64,000 bases of DNA from Sphagnum compactum. Lineage: Eukaryota; Bryophyta; Sphagnopsida; Sphagnales. The DNA is taken from contig OZ234499.1 in NCBI GenBank assembly GCA_965153455.1, positions 2,715,731 through 2,779,730 on the forward strand. Reading direction: 5' to 3'. The notes under the pieces were generated by a model, which was given only the letters and a program-made list of their open reading frames with translations, searched no databases and was not told the DNA's origin. Numbering within the stretch: the first letter of the stretch is position 1; the number at the start of each line of letters is the position of its first letter. Of the stretch, positions 1-8,457 are shown in pieces. The position numbers and the translations under genes were made by a program.

Positions 1-272
1 AATTTGGAGACTTGTACACTTTGTTGGATGTGTACAACATTTCTGAAAAGTTGGAACTTGCACATGCACACTATGAGGCTAATACTATGTGGCCTCCATC
101 ACGTTCAAAACCTCAACCTCCACCAGTTGTGCCAACCAGATCATCACATTCTTTAAAGGTTAAAGCAGTGCACTCGGTTGCACCCATCCCACTTTCTTGA
201 AACTATTGTGGCAATCCTGCCCACAAAGCTAGTGAGTGTAACATTCCTTTAGAGGATCTCTTTTGTGGGCAT
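1..272 (+). pseudogene. Gag C-terminal fragment with damaged CCHC zinc knuckle
   Basis: Frame 3 is open from the window start to a TGA at 198-200 and then continues in the same frame. The TGA sits exactly where the first cysteine of a C-x2-C-x4-H-x4-C knuckle should be; the remaining C, H and C follow at about 207-239 (residues NYCGNPAHKASEC). Upstream is a proline- and serine-rich linker, usual before a gag knuckle. In a living element this nucleocapsid part binds the RNA genome. The frame runs on without a break into the methyltransferase section, so gag and methyltransferase were probably one polyprotein. The call rests on the knuckle and on the pol domains downstream; the capsid part is outside the window. 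Confidence 0.7.
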
Positions 273-1650
273 GTGTACTACCGAGTGGATTGGGAGACTA
301 ATGGCCACCAACTGGGATACATACCCCTTGATTTACATGGGAACCATAGTCCTATGGCTCACCATTGTATGCTCAAGGAAGCACACACCATTTCCTACAT
401 CCAACAAGCTAGCCACGAGTGGATAGAGGGAGATGAAGAGGAGATAGCTTACGCCCAAGCTACTGAAAGCTTGAGGGTGGTTCCTATTGACATTCAACAT
501 GGACCAGAGGTTTTACAGAGGTTCAAAGCAACCCACAAGCCCTTGGTCAAAGCTCTATCTAGTTTTGAGAACATGGAAAACCATGGCGAACCAATCAAGC
601 CACCACTTCGTCAACTAATCACCTGGACACCGCCTAAGGAGGGGATTACATTACTAGAGCTCTTTGGTGGTATTGGTACAGGTCTCAAAACCCTACTACA
701 GTCAGGGATGGTGGTTCAGAGGTATTTCTATGTAGACATTGATCCTATTGCAAGGCAAGTGGCGGCATCGAAAATGATGGAGCTCACAGCCAGATTTCCA
801 CAACAGTTTACAACCACCGCATGGAAGGCCAGTTTCACTTTCTTGCCCTTTGACATATAATTAATTTAGAAGAAGCATATGGAATAACTTGGCCTCGTGG
901 ATCTCATCATTTTAGGTTGGGAGTGTAAAGGATTTTCAACAGTTGGATTTGGAAAAGGCTTGAATGACACAAGATCTGGTCTTTTCATGAACATGGTATG
1001 ATTGATCACCTAGGCTCAATCCATTTTTCCTATGCTTGGTTTGAGAACACCCCTTCTTAGCTTGACCAGAGGGAGAAAGTCCAGGAGCACTATACACTGG
1101 TTAAGCATTACCTTGGAAAGCCGCTCCTACTCGATGCAACACAATGTGGTTCCTATGCGCACCGACTACGCCATTAGTGGACTAACCTTACACCACTCTC
1201 ACTTCTGTAATTGGTTCTGAGATACACCATCAAAGACCCAACCTGCAAGTTTTTCACATATTGGATGATTAGAGCTCCTGCCAACTAGTTATAAAGCAAG
1301 AGAAACCTCCTTGGCTTCCTGCGAACACAATAGGAAAACCAAGAGGTGCTTGGCCCACCTTTGTCTCCTTCCTAGGAGCACACGCCTTTCAGGGCCATGG
1401 ATCAGGCCTGGTGTATCATCATGCTTCAACCACTTAGGATGAACCAAGCCCAAAAGAAAGAGAAAGGGTTATGGGGTTCCAAATTGGCACTACTAGTCAT
1501 ACTAAGGTGACTAGATTGGAGTGTAACGCTCTATTGGGGAGAGGCATGGACCTGAACTCCCTTACATGGTTATTGGTAACCTGTGTACTCTTTCAAATGT
1601 ACACAACACCAGCACTGATTCAATCAGCTTACAGTTCTGGCAATGCGACT
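273..1650 (+). pseudogene. Retrotransposon-borne cytosine-5 DNA methyltransferase domain (broken)
   Basis: Family role: transfer of a methyl group from S-adenosylmethionine to cytosine C5 in DNA. Motifs appear in canonical order. Motif I, the SAM-binding loop (LELFGGIGTG), is at about 657-683 and is followed by a VDIDPIA acidic strand. Motif IV with the catalytic Cys (GWECKGFS) is at 915-938. Motif VI (FENTPS) is at 1040-1057, motif VIII (GSYAHRLR) near 1147-1170, and a motif IX/X-like end (MGF... LLGRGMDLN) at 1471-1560. Motif IV has Glu before the Cys where most family members have Pro. Plant DRM enzymes have permuted motifs (VI-X before I-V), so this unpermuted domain is not a DRM copy; it looks closer to the DNMT3-like style. 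Stops at 858 and after, a frame change between 997 and 1037, and another before 1471 show it is dead. It lies between gag and RT in the same orientation. Confidence 0.8.
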
Positions 1651-1775
1651 ACATGGCACTCGGACCAAGTACACTTGCATATGTTCAACACTCTACACTT
1701 CACTCTTAGTGTTGGAGGGGGGAAGGTATGTAATTTGATTCAAGTTGTTTTTAATACACCTGGAGGTACATCAGC

Positions 1776-2910
1776 TTGTGGAGAAACAATTACAACCTTC
1801 TACGAATCTGCGCAGTTGATAGTGGAGAACCCAATACACTAGGTTTTTTAAACACACTTTCCAACTCCATTCCATGTGTTTCCAACTACCCTTTCGTTAT
1901 GGGGAACCAACTCACCAAGAAGGAGATAGACCAGGTCACAGACTTACTACTTAAGTATGAGAATGTGTTCGCATTCTCAATGAAAGACTTAGGTAGGTGT
2001 AAGATCATGCAGTTCTCTATAGACTTTATAGATGAGACACCCATCTATCGAGGAGGCATAGGTTGAGCAAGCATGAATGGGAATTGGTAGATGACAAATG
2101 CAAAGAACTCCATGAGGCTGGTCTCATTCAGCCATCAAGTTCTGATTTTGCAGATTTATAGTAATGCCAGCAAAGAAGGATTCAACTGGATTATGGATTG
2201 AGAAAAGGATGTGCGGGGATTATAGGCCTTTGAACTTGGTTACACCTCAGGACAGGTACCCCATGCCCATCCCTGAAGAACTGTTTGATAGCATTGGAGA
2301 CTCAAACATCTTCACAATTATGGATCTAAGGCAAGGCTTCAACCAGATTGTGCTCGCTGCGAAGGATCACAAGAAAATGACATTCCATGGAAACAACAAG
2401 TTGTGGGAATGGCTTGTGATGCCTCTTGGATTGAAAAATGCACTTGTATTTTTTCAGCGAGTCATGGACCAAGTTTTCGAAGGGGCAGATTTCCTAAAGT
2501 GTTACATAGATGACGTCCTAGTGCATAGCAAGGGACTCCTGCAGCACTTAGCTCATCTTGAAGAGTTATTCAAGAGGCTTCATGAAGTCAATATGAAGAT
2601 CCATCTTTAAAAGTGTGAGTTTGCTGTCACCTCAATAGTCTACCTTGGCCACAAAATTTTGCCAAATGGTATTATGGTTCATTGGGCCAAATCAGTAGCC
2701 ATTTTGGAGATGCCCAATTCTACTGATGTTCACACTTTGAGGAGCTTCATCGGACTATGTAATTACTACAGGATTTATGTCCAAGACTTCAGTACTATTG
2801 CTCATCCTCTCTATGCATTGTTAAAGAAGGATGTTGCTTGGACATGGCGTGAAGAGGCTCTGGAAGCTTTCAACACACTCAGGAAAAGCTTTCAGAGTTC
2901 CCCATTCTGA
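1776..2910 (+). pseudogene. Gypsy reverse transcriptase domain
   Basis: The segment from 1776 holds the N-terminal RT extension (VTDLLLKYENVFAFS at about 1938-1980, the usual region before the fingers). The core is in frame 1 from 2164: GDYRPLN near residue 18, FTIMDLRQGF with the first catalytic Asp at residue 54, MPLGLKNA (the conserved motif is MPFGLKNAP), and YIDD with the two catalytic Asp at residues 114-117. The thumb region continues after a TAA at 2608-2610 (FLGHxxxxGI-like YLGHKILPNGI at about 2641) to the connection segment ending near 2910. Function in a living element: copying the RNA genome into DNA. Defects are a stop after 2063, a frame change before 2164, and the TAA at 2608. 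Confidence 0.9.
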
Positions 2911-3464
2911 GAAAACCTGATTTCAACAAGGTTTTCATTCTACACACTGACTGGAGTGCTCTTGGTATTGGTGCTATTCTTGGCCAACTTGATGAGGAAA
3001 GCAAGGAATATGTTATCGCCTATGCATCCTGAAGCAACAATAAGGCTAAGAGCAACTACTCTTCATACGAAGGGGAATGTCTTGCTGTTGTATGGGCCAT
3101 CATACATTTCAGGCCCTATTTTTATGGCACCAAATTCACTTTGTATACCGACCACTAGCCTATCAAGTGGTTGATGACCAACGACAAGCTTATTGGTAAG
3201 TTAGCTCGTTGGGCACTTATACTTCAGGAGTATGAATTCAAGGTTATTCACCGACCTGGTATTACACATCAGAATGCGAATACCATGTTGCGAAGACCCC
3301 TCATTACCTCTAAAGATTTCTCAGAAGCCAGGCAAGACTTCAACCATATTCCAACAGTACATGTATTTTATGCATCTAATTATCTTGCACTACTGCAATG
3401 TAATTTGGTTGAGCATCCCATTTTGGATATATGGGAGGATTTGGACACTCTAAGGTTTCTTTAA
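2911..3464 (+). pseudogene. Gypsy RNase H domain
   Basis: After the RT the reading shifts to frame 3. HTDWSALGIGAILGQ starts near 2943 with the first catalytic Asp at 2949-2951. [11 protein letters not shown] helix carrying the catalytic Glu follows near 3070, then LYTDH with the third Asp near 3145. The C-terminal part runs as an open stretch from 3171 (KLARWALILQEYEFKVIHRPG, then a degenerate DALSR-like NTMLRRP). Two in-frame stops interrupt it: a TGA after YAS near 3030 and a TAG in the conserved TDHxP box near 3165, where Gln is usual, so CAG to TAG is the simplest explanation. Role: removal of the RNA strand of the hybrid during reverse transcription. Confidence 0.85.
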
Positions 3465-3465
3465 T

Positions 3466-4722
3466 ATGGGGAATACCTTCCCCAAGTTACATCAAGTCAT
3501 CGGGATCATACAACAGCGGTCCAAACGTTATTCATGGAAGGACAATCACTTCGTCCGATGCTTACCACAAGGTGACATAGTGGTTCCTCCACCACATGAA
3601 CGGCCTGGTCTTATTCAGAAAGTACACTCGGAGCTTGGACACTTTGGAGTTAAGTGTATTTATAGCCTTCTCGCTCCTCATTACCATTGGAGAGGTATGT
3701 ATGCTCAAGTCCGAGACATCATTGCTAGGTGTGAACAATGTGATAGAGTGAGAACTTCCTTCTCCTCTCGACAGTTCACGCTTTCTCCACTCCCTATTCA
3801 AGGCATGTTCTATCACTGGTCATGTGATTTAGCTAGAGAGTTACCACAGACCTCCAGGGGTGATGTTTACATCATGATTATGATTGAACATTTTTCAAAT
3901 TGGGTCGAGCTTGTTGCATTGCCGAACAAGTCATCACACAACATCAGCCAAATTTTCTTACAACAGGTCCTAAGTAGGTTTGGGGCTTGTGCTGAGTGCC
4001 TTACTGATCAAGGATTAAAATTCAGAGGAGAATTCCAAGACCTATTTGACCATGCTCTCATTGACCATCGCCGGATTTCAAGGGATCATCCCCAAGCTGA
4101 TGGCCTTGCAGAGAGGATGGTTCAAACATGCAAGAAGGGACTTCCGAAGATTTGCCTCACTAGGAACAAAGAGGATTAGGACCTGGCCCTACCTTACATC
4201 GCCATGGGTTACAGGATGTCCAAACACGCCTCTTTGTTTCATTTTTCTCCTTACTTTCTACTTTTTGGGAGACATCCCATTCCACCCTTTTCCATTGCTA
4301 CTCAAATGGACTAGGTTGTGGACTTGGACTCCCCAGCCGCTTGGGCTAGGATCATCGCAGAGAGGGCTGTTCTATTTAGGAGGGTTATGCCCATGGCCAT
4401 GGAGAACTTGTCCATTGCAAAACATCGAGACACCTTACGGTATGCACACACACAAGGTGGCAGTTACAAACCTAAAATGAGACAATTTGATGTTGATGAT
4501 TTTGTGTATTCCCAGCGGCAACCTAATGATACTCTAGACATTTCTTTCGGTCACATTATCTTGAGGATTAAGGCGATTAGGCCTTCATGTGTGTTGGAGT
4601 TGCAAGGAGTTGACGGACACACAATTTGGGATCACTCCAAAAACTATGCGCCTTGCCACCTCCCGAACTTGGATCCTACCATCATCACGTCAACTTGGAT
4701 TCCTTCATTTGACTATCCATGT
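3466..4722 (+). pseudogene. Gypsy integrase, interrupted by TAG codons
   Basis: The N-terminal H-H-C-C zinc domain is clear: HSELGHFG, then CEQCDR near residue 87. The catalytic core has Asp in HWSCDLARELP, Asp in CLTDQGLKF, and Glu in DGLAERMVQ, with 34 residues between the second Asp and the Glu, matching the D,D-35-E integrase plan. One frame (frame 1) continues from 3466 through TAG codons at 4177-4179 and about 4309-4311 to the next TAG at 4723, so only nonsense changes separate the pieces. The C-terminal part (4318 on) has the usual basic linker and the small barrel-like segment (YKPKMRQFDVDDFVY). It is fused in frame to the PHD finger that follows. Confidence 0.9.
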
Positions 4723-4872
4723 TAGGTATGTCAAAGGACAGACGATGCTGATCAGATGTTGCTTTGCGATAATTGTAATGGTGGATACCATCTATTCTGC
4801 CTCAAGCCGAAGCTCACTCAAGTTCCCGTTGGCATTTGGTACAGTTCATCATGTTCTCCTGCAACACTTTGA
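4720..4872 (+). pseudogene. PHD finger at the integrase C-terminus
   Basis: In the integrase frame, right after the third TAG, the reading shows a C4HC3 zinc finger: C at 4720-4722, C at 4729-4731, then DDADQMLLCDNCNGGYHLFC (two Cys, His, Cys), then VPVGIWY and a final Cys at 4852-4854, with TGA at 4870-4872. The spacing and the CDxCxxxYHxxCL core are those of PHD fingers, which read histone H3 tails. Two defects are seen: the TAG inside the first C-x2-C pair, and Ser (AGT, 4843-4845) where the seventh ligand Cys (TGT) is expected, a single-base difference. Many Gypsy elements have a chromodomain at this place; here a PHD finger occupies it. Inference: it targeted integration to marked chromatin. 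Confidence 0.8.
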
Positions 4873-4906
4873 TTTCTACTCAAACCATGCCACGCTTTTC
4901 CTGGTT

Positions 4907-4922
4907 CAGGTTTGGGGGGGGG
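4907..4922 (+). promoter_or_regulatory. Possible polypurine tract of the first Gypsy element
   Basis: A G-rich run (ggtttgggggggggg-like) lies between the PHD stop codon and the first copy of the direct repeat, the position expected for the plus-strand primer. It contains several T residues at its start, so the assignment is weak. Confidence 0.3.
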
Positions 4923-5079
4923 ATACATGAGAATTTCATTTCAGCTTCCTTTTTTGCATTGTATATATGTGCATGCATTTCTTTTTGGTTGATTAGTTTC
5001 TACCTTTGACTGGTTTTAATCTTTTTGTTCAGTAGAGTTTACTATGATTTACACCCTTACGACACCATACGTCACGACA
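4923..5079 (+). repeat. 158-bp direct repeat, copy 1 (possible LTR start)
   Basis: Begins atacatgagaatttca and ends at cgtcacgaca. It is repeated with about 10% differences at 5413-5570. The interval of 490 bp and the TATA-like element between the copies suggest two LTRs in tandem, or an LTR with internal duplication. Confidence 0.6.
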
Positions 5080-5412
5080 GTTGTCATGCCCGTATGCATG
5101 GCCTCATACATGACAACCGGTTACGGGCATACCAATCATGCCTTTTAGGGTTAATGTACGCTCTTAGGGATAATATACATTCTTAGGTTACTGTACGGTA
5201 TTAGGTGTTTTAGGGTTATGGCTTGTTTAGGGTTTCAGCTTATTGGTGGCTGTATAAAAGGCCAAGCTCTTCCCTTCTCTTGTTAGTTTTCTAGAATTCT
5301 TTTATCAGGGAAAGTTTTCTCTATAGTCAAATTGGAATTCTAGATGCTCATGACAGTTATTACAAAGCCACCGTTTACATACATTACGTTTTCTTTCCTT
5401 CTTTGCAATTTA
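5080..5412 (+). promoter_or_regulatory. LTR-like segment with TATA box
   Basis: Between the two direct repeats lies a stretch with short telomere-like words (ttagggtta, tttagggttt) and a good TATA box, tgtataaaaggcc, at about 5251-5263, followed by a pyrimidine-rich stretch. This is what a U3-R boundary of a plant LTR looks like. It is placed downstream of integrase and PHD in the correct order for a 3' LTR. The exact LTR ends were not determined. Confidence 0.5.
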
Positions 5413-5570
5413 ATACATGAGAATTTCATCTCAGCCTCCTCTTGTGCATTGTATATATGTGCGTGCATCTCTTTTTGATTGATTAGTTTCTACCTTTGAC
5501 TGGTTTTAGTCTTTTTGTTCAGTAGAGTTTACTATGGATTTACACCCTTATGACACTGTACGTCATGACA
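5413..5570 (+). repeat. 158-bp direct repeat, copy 2
   Basis: Second copy of the 4923-5079 sequence, starting atacatgagaatttca and ending cgtcatgaca. After it the sequence is unrelated to what follows copy 1, so either the second LTR is truncated or the repeat is internal. Confidence 0.6.
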
Positions 5571-5968
5571 CTACACGTCACAACAAACCCCATGTTTAAG
5601 AATGAATAATTATTTTGAGAAAATTGATCATTTTTTTTTTCATCCATCTGAAGGATGAGAGTAGGTAGAGTTCAGTAGTCAGCATATGCTTGTTTGGTTT
5701 TAGGTGACAAAGTAAAGTCTCATGGGCTGCCATGTGTATGAAGGGTTTTTTTCTCTCATATTTTACCACCCGAACTTTAGAGAGGTATATCTTTCTCATT
5801 TTCATCTGTTGTGAGCAATTAAAGGGCTCTGGGTGTGCCTTCTAGTATCTACACTTTATCTTGAGACCCCATAAAGAAAGGAGGTGGAGTGAGTGAGAGG
5901 GAGGTGACTGATACACTAAGTGTTCAGTCACTAGCAACTCTACCCTAACTTGAGTTCACTAATTTTTT
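5571..5968. other. No gene recognised
   Basis: AT-rich flank after the retrotransposon. Only short chance ORFs are present and nothing familiar was seen. Confidence 0.5.
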
Positions 5969-6130
5969 TTGAGAAAATACTTTTCTGTTATGCATTTATC
6001 TTTTTGAGAAAATACTTTCCAGGTAGGCTTTTTGTTTTGAGGAAATACTTTCCAGTTCAGGCAATTATTTTTGGAGAAAATACTTTCCAGTTAGGCATTT
6101 ATTTTCTTAAGAAAATACTGTCCAATTAGG
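5969..6130 (+). repeat. Minisatellite, ~38-40 bp unit, about 4 copies
   Basis: The phrase gagaaaatactttccagtta recurs with small changes about every 38-40 bp, separated by T-rich spacers (starts near 5970, 6006, 6040 and 6075, with a last degenerate copy at about 6110). Confidence 0.7.
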
Positions 6131-6627
6131 ATTTGTCTCACAAGAGAGAGCCCAATGCCACATTTAGTTCATTGCTCCTGTGTGTTGGTTCCCAGCTCCA
6201 TGATGCTTATAATTGCTGCAGCTGCTCTTGCAGTCCTTAAACCCTAAGCCCTGCTGGATACTGCTGGGGCAGTCTGTGTCAGAGAGAAGCAATGGACCCG
6301 AAAAATCATGGAGTAAAATTGAGTGGGTTTTCATGGGTGTTGTTGTGTTGCAGTTGCCAATGAGAGATAGCTACCCATGTCCAGAATCAAAACTGCAACC
6401 TAATCACAGTTACTGAAGTCTGATATGCTTCAAGGCTGCCTGGTTGAAGAATTGGAACTTCACTGAGTTTTGTGAACCCCTTTGAAGACTGGCTTGACTG
6501 ACTGTTACTGATTGCAGGTGTCAGTCACTCTCTTTTGCACATTTTGCTGTGGGTAGATGCATGCCACTTTGCAGTGCACTTCTTGATGATTATTCTAATA
6601 TGTCTTTTTGTTGGCTCTTTCCTTCAG

Positions 6628-7307
6628 GGTAGAGACCTTGTACTGCACCCAGACATGGGCCAAAGTTTGGTATGGACTTCACCATGCTAATCACCATGGA
6701 TTTCCAATGTAGTGTGTTGAATACTTATCATCATGAGGGATGTCATTTGAAGGGCAGAGCCATTGTGTGACAAACCGCTTGTTTTGTGTGAGTGAGAGAC
6801 TTCTTGCTTCCATTTTTCACTGCAAGAATCGCTGTTGCCTGAAATTCTTGCTCTGGGTTTGTTTTACTGGATTGGATGCTGGATGATCCATTGTTGTTAG
6901 AACTAATGAATTTGTTGTTTTGCAGGCTTCTGGAAAGATAATATTTATGCAAACAAGCTTCACAGCAAATCGAAAAGAGTGGGTTATTAGGAAACAGAAA
7001 GCTGACAGCCCATGTGAGATAGATCCTCATGCTGATGGGGGAGCTTGATGAGATAGATGATTGCAAACTGGCAAAAGATGTTGAAGACTTGATGAACAAT
7101 TACGTGTTTTTCCTGGCTTCATCACTTTGGCAGCAGAAGGTTGGGGACTTACCTGAGAGGATGGATTCACAGGCTGATTTCGTTCCAGTATTGTAACACT
7201 ACCATAGCAAAAATCCTAGCCCACAAGAGGAACTTGCAATGTTATGGTATCGGAGCTTCTTTCACATGGATTCAGAGTTATCAACTGTCACTTCCCGCAT
7301 TTTGTTT
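6628..7307 (+). pseudogene. Broken multi-exon gene of unknown function (two exons seen)
   Basis: Exon A is 6628-6669, bounded by a pyrimidine tract plus AG before it and GT after it. It reads GRDLVLHPDMGQSL, 42 nt, phase 0. Exon B is 6926-7307, preceded by ttgttttgcag and followed by gtaagc; it also begins in phase 0. Exon B reads ASGKIIFMQTSFTANRKEW... and then needs a one-base change in a G5 run at 7037-7041 to go on as ELDEIDDCKLAKDVEDL... and DLPERMDSQADFVPVL. A TAA at 7194-7196, where CAA (Gln) is likely, interrupts it before SPQEELAMLWYRSFF. The amino-acid make-up and matching splice phases support a real former gene; one frameshift and one nonsense codon point to a pseudogene. The family was not recognised. 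More exons probably lie at 6200-6540 but could not be fixed. Confidence 0.45.
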
Positions 7308-7483
7308 GTAAGCAACAACCCATGATCCAACTGTTTTCAGCTGCTTTCCACATACTGCACACAAATGACCTGCACTATGGTCAATGAGAATCGGCGCATC
7401 TTCAGATCCCTTACAGAAGATCCTTTGATTTTGTACTATACATCTGCTGCTTAGGGCAGCATGTGAGTCTTGCTCCATCATCA

Positions 7484-7531
<48 letters not shown>

Positions 7532-8230
7532 ACTTAAATAAAATTGCAGTTGTTTCAGGTGAAAATCCCTAGTAAAACCTTCAGTAAATTAGTGACATTG
7601 AAGCTACATTATTGTGCACTCAAAGCAATATCAAAGGCTTATGTGAAAGTAAGCTTTTGCTTGAAATTAGGGTTTTGAGTGTGTTGTTTGCTGTACATGA
7701 GCTTCTTGGATCATTGCTAAAAGCAGCTATTATTGTCCAGAGGGATGGGCTAGGGCTGTCAGTTGGTAGTGCATGTTTGTGTTCCTCAAAGAAATTTCAG
7801 TTTGATTCTATGATTCAGTTTTTCATCATCCAGCCTCTTGCCCTTTCCCCTGACAATAACAACATCATCCCAAAAGAGCAAGCTCTTACTTACACCTTGA
7901 TGTACCAGTAGTTTTTGGATCTACAGTAATCACGAGCTAGCTGCTTTGAGGCATGAAGAACTCTGGCAAGGGTGTGGGTACTAGTTGCAAGGGCGGAGAC
8001 AGAAGAGAGAGAGCTTCACACTGATCACATCAGAGCAAACAAAAGACACATGAGAAAACGGAAACAGTTTATAACTGAAAACGAACCAAGATTTTCGCCA
8101 CGTTCTGTACAGTAGAAGTCCTAACTCTGTGTATCAAGACACCTCGCGACCACGGAGAAGAGTCGTCAAAGCGGGAGAGGCCGGGCCGAGGAACTCGCGA
8201 CCGCTTACTTCCAAGAGGCTATGGAACCAT
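7308..8230. other. No gene recognised; contains a (TC)n microsatellite
   Basis: The segment holds a pure TC dinucleotide run at 7489-7529 (41 bp). A reading on the minus strand at 7281-7481 contains HLCAVCGKQL, a possible C-x2-C pair, but it is too short to assign. Other ORFs look random. Confidence 0.5.
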
Positions 8231-8457
8231 GAGCTCCAAACCCGAATTCCGGAAACCCTAAATCACATTAATGTTGTGGAAATCCTCATAGAACGACACA
8301 TTACGCCGGCGGAACAGATCTGGACCATCGTTCAATCCGGAACGAGCTTCAAACCCTAATTCCGAAACCCTAAATCACAGTACTGTCGTGGAAACCCTAA
8401 TAGAACGACACATTACGCTAGATGAACAGATCCGGACCATCTTTCAATTCGGACCAT
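8231..8457 (+). repeat. 113-bp direct repeat, two tandem copies
   Basis: Copy 1 starts at 8231 and copy 2 at 8344. Both contain ccgaaaccctaaatcaca, then gtggaaa, then agaacgacacattacg and gaacagatc. Identity by eye is about 80-85%. No coding sense is evident. Confidence 0.75.

Larger units (their letters stand above)
1..5570 (+). mobile_element. Decayed Ty3/Gypsy LTR retrotransposon with DNA methyltransferase and PHD finger (3' part)
   Basis: The order of recognisable domains is gag CCHC zinc knuckle, cytosine-5 methyltransferase, reverse transcriptase, RNase H, integrase, PHD finger, then an untranslated LTR-like tail. The RT-RNase H-integrase order defines Ty3/Gypsy. The 5' LTR and most of gag lie before the window. 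Frames change at several points and about ten nonsense codons are visible, so this copy cannot make its polyprotein. No aspartic protease D-T/S-G motif was found between gag and RT, the place now filled by the methyltransferase; it may be lost, degenerate or outside the window. The 3' boundary is set by the second copy of a 158-bp direct repeat and is uncertain. Confidence 0.85.

Noticed and set aside
273-1650. Methyltransferase as a host DRM gene fragment
   Set aside because: Motif order is I to X without the permutation of DRM, and the frame is continuous with a gag knuckle, so it belongs to the element.
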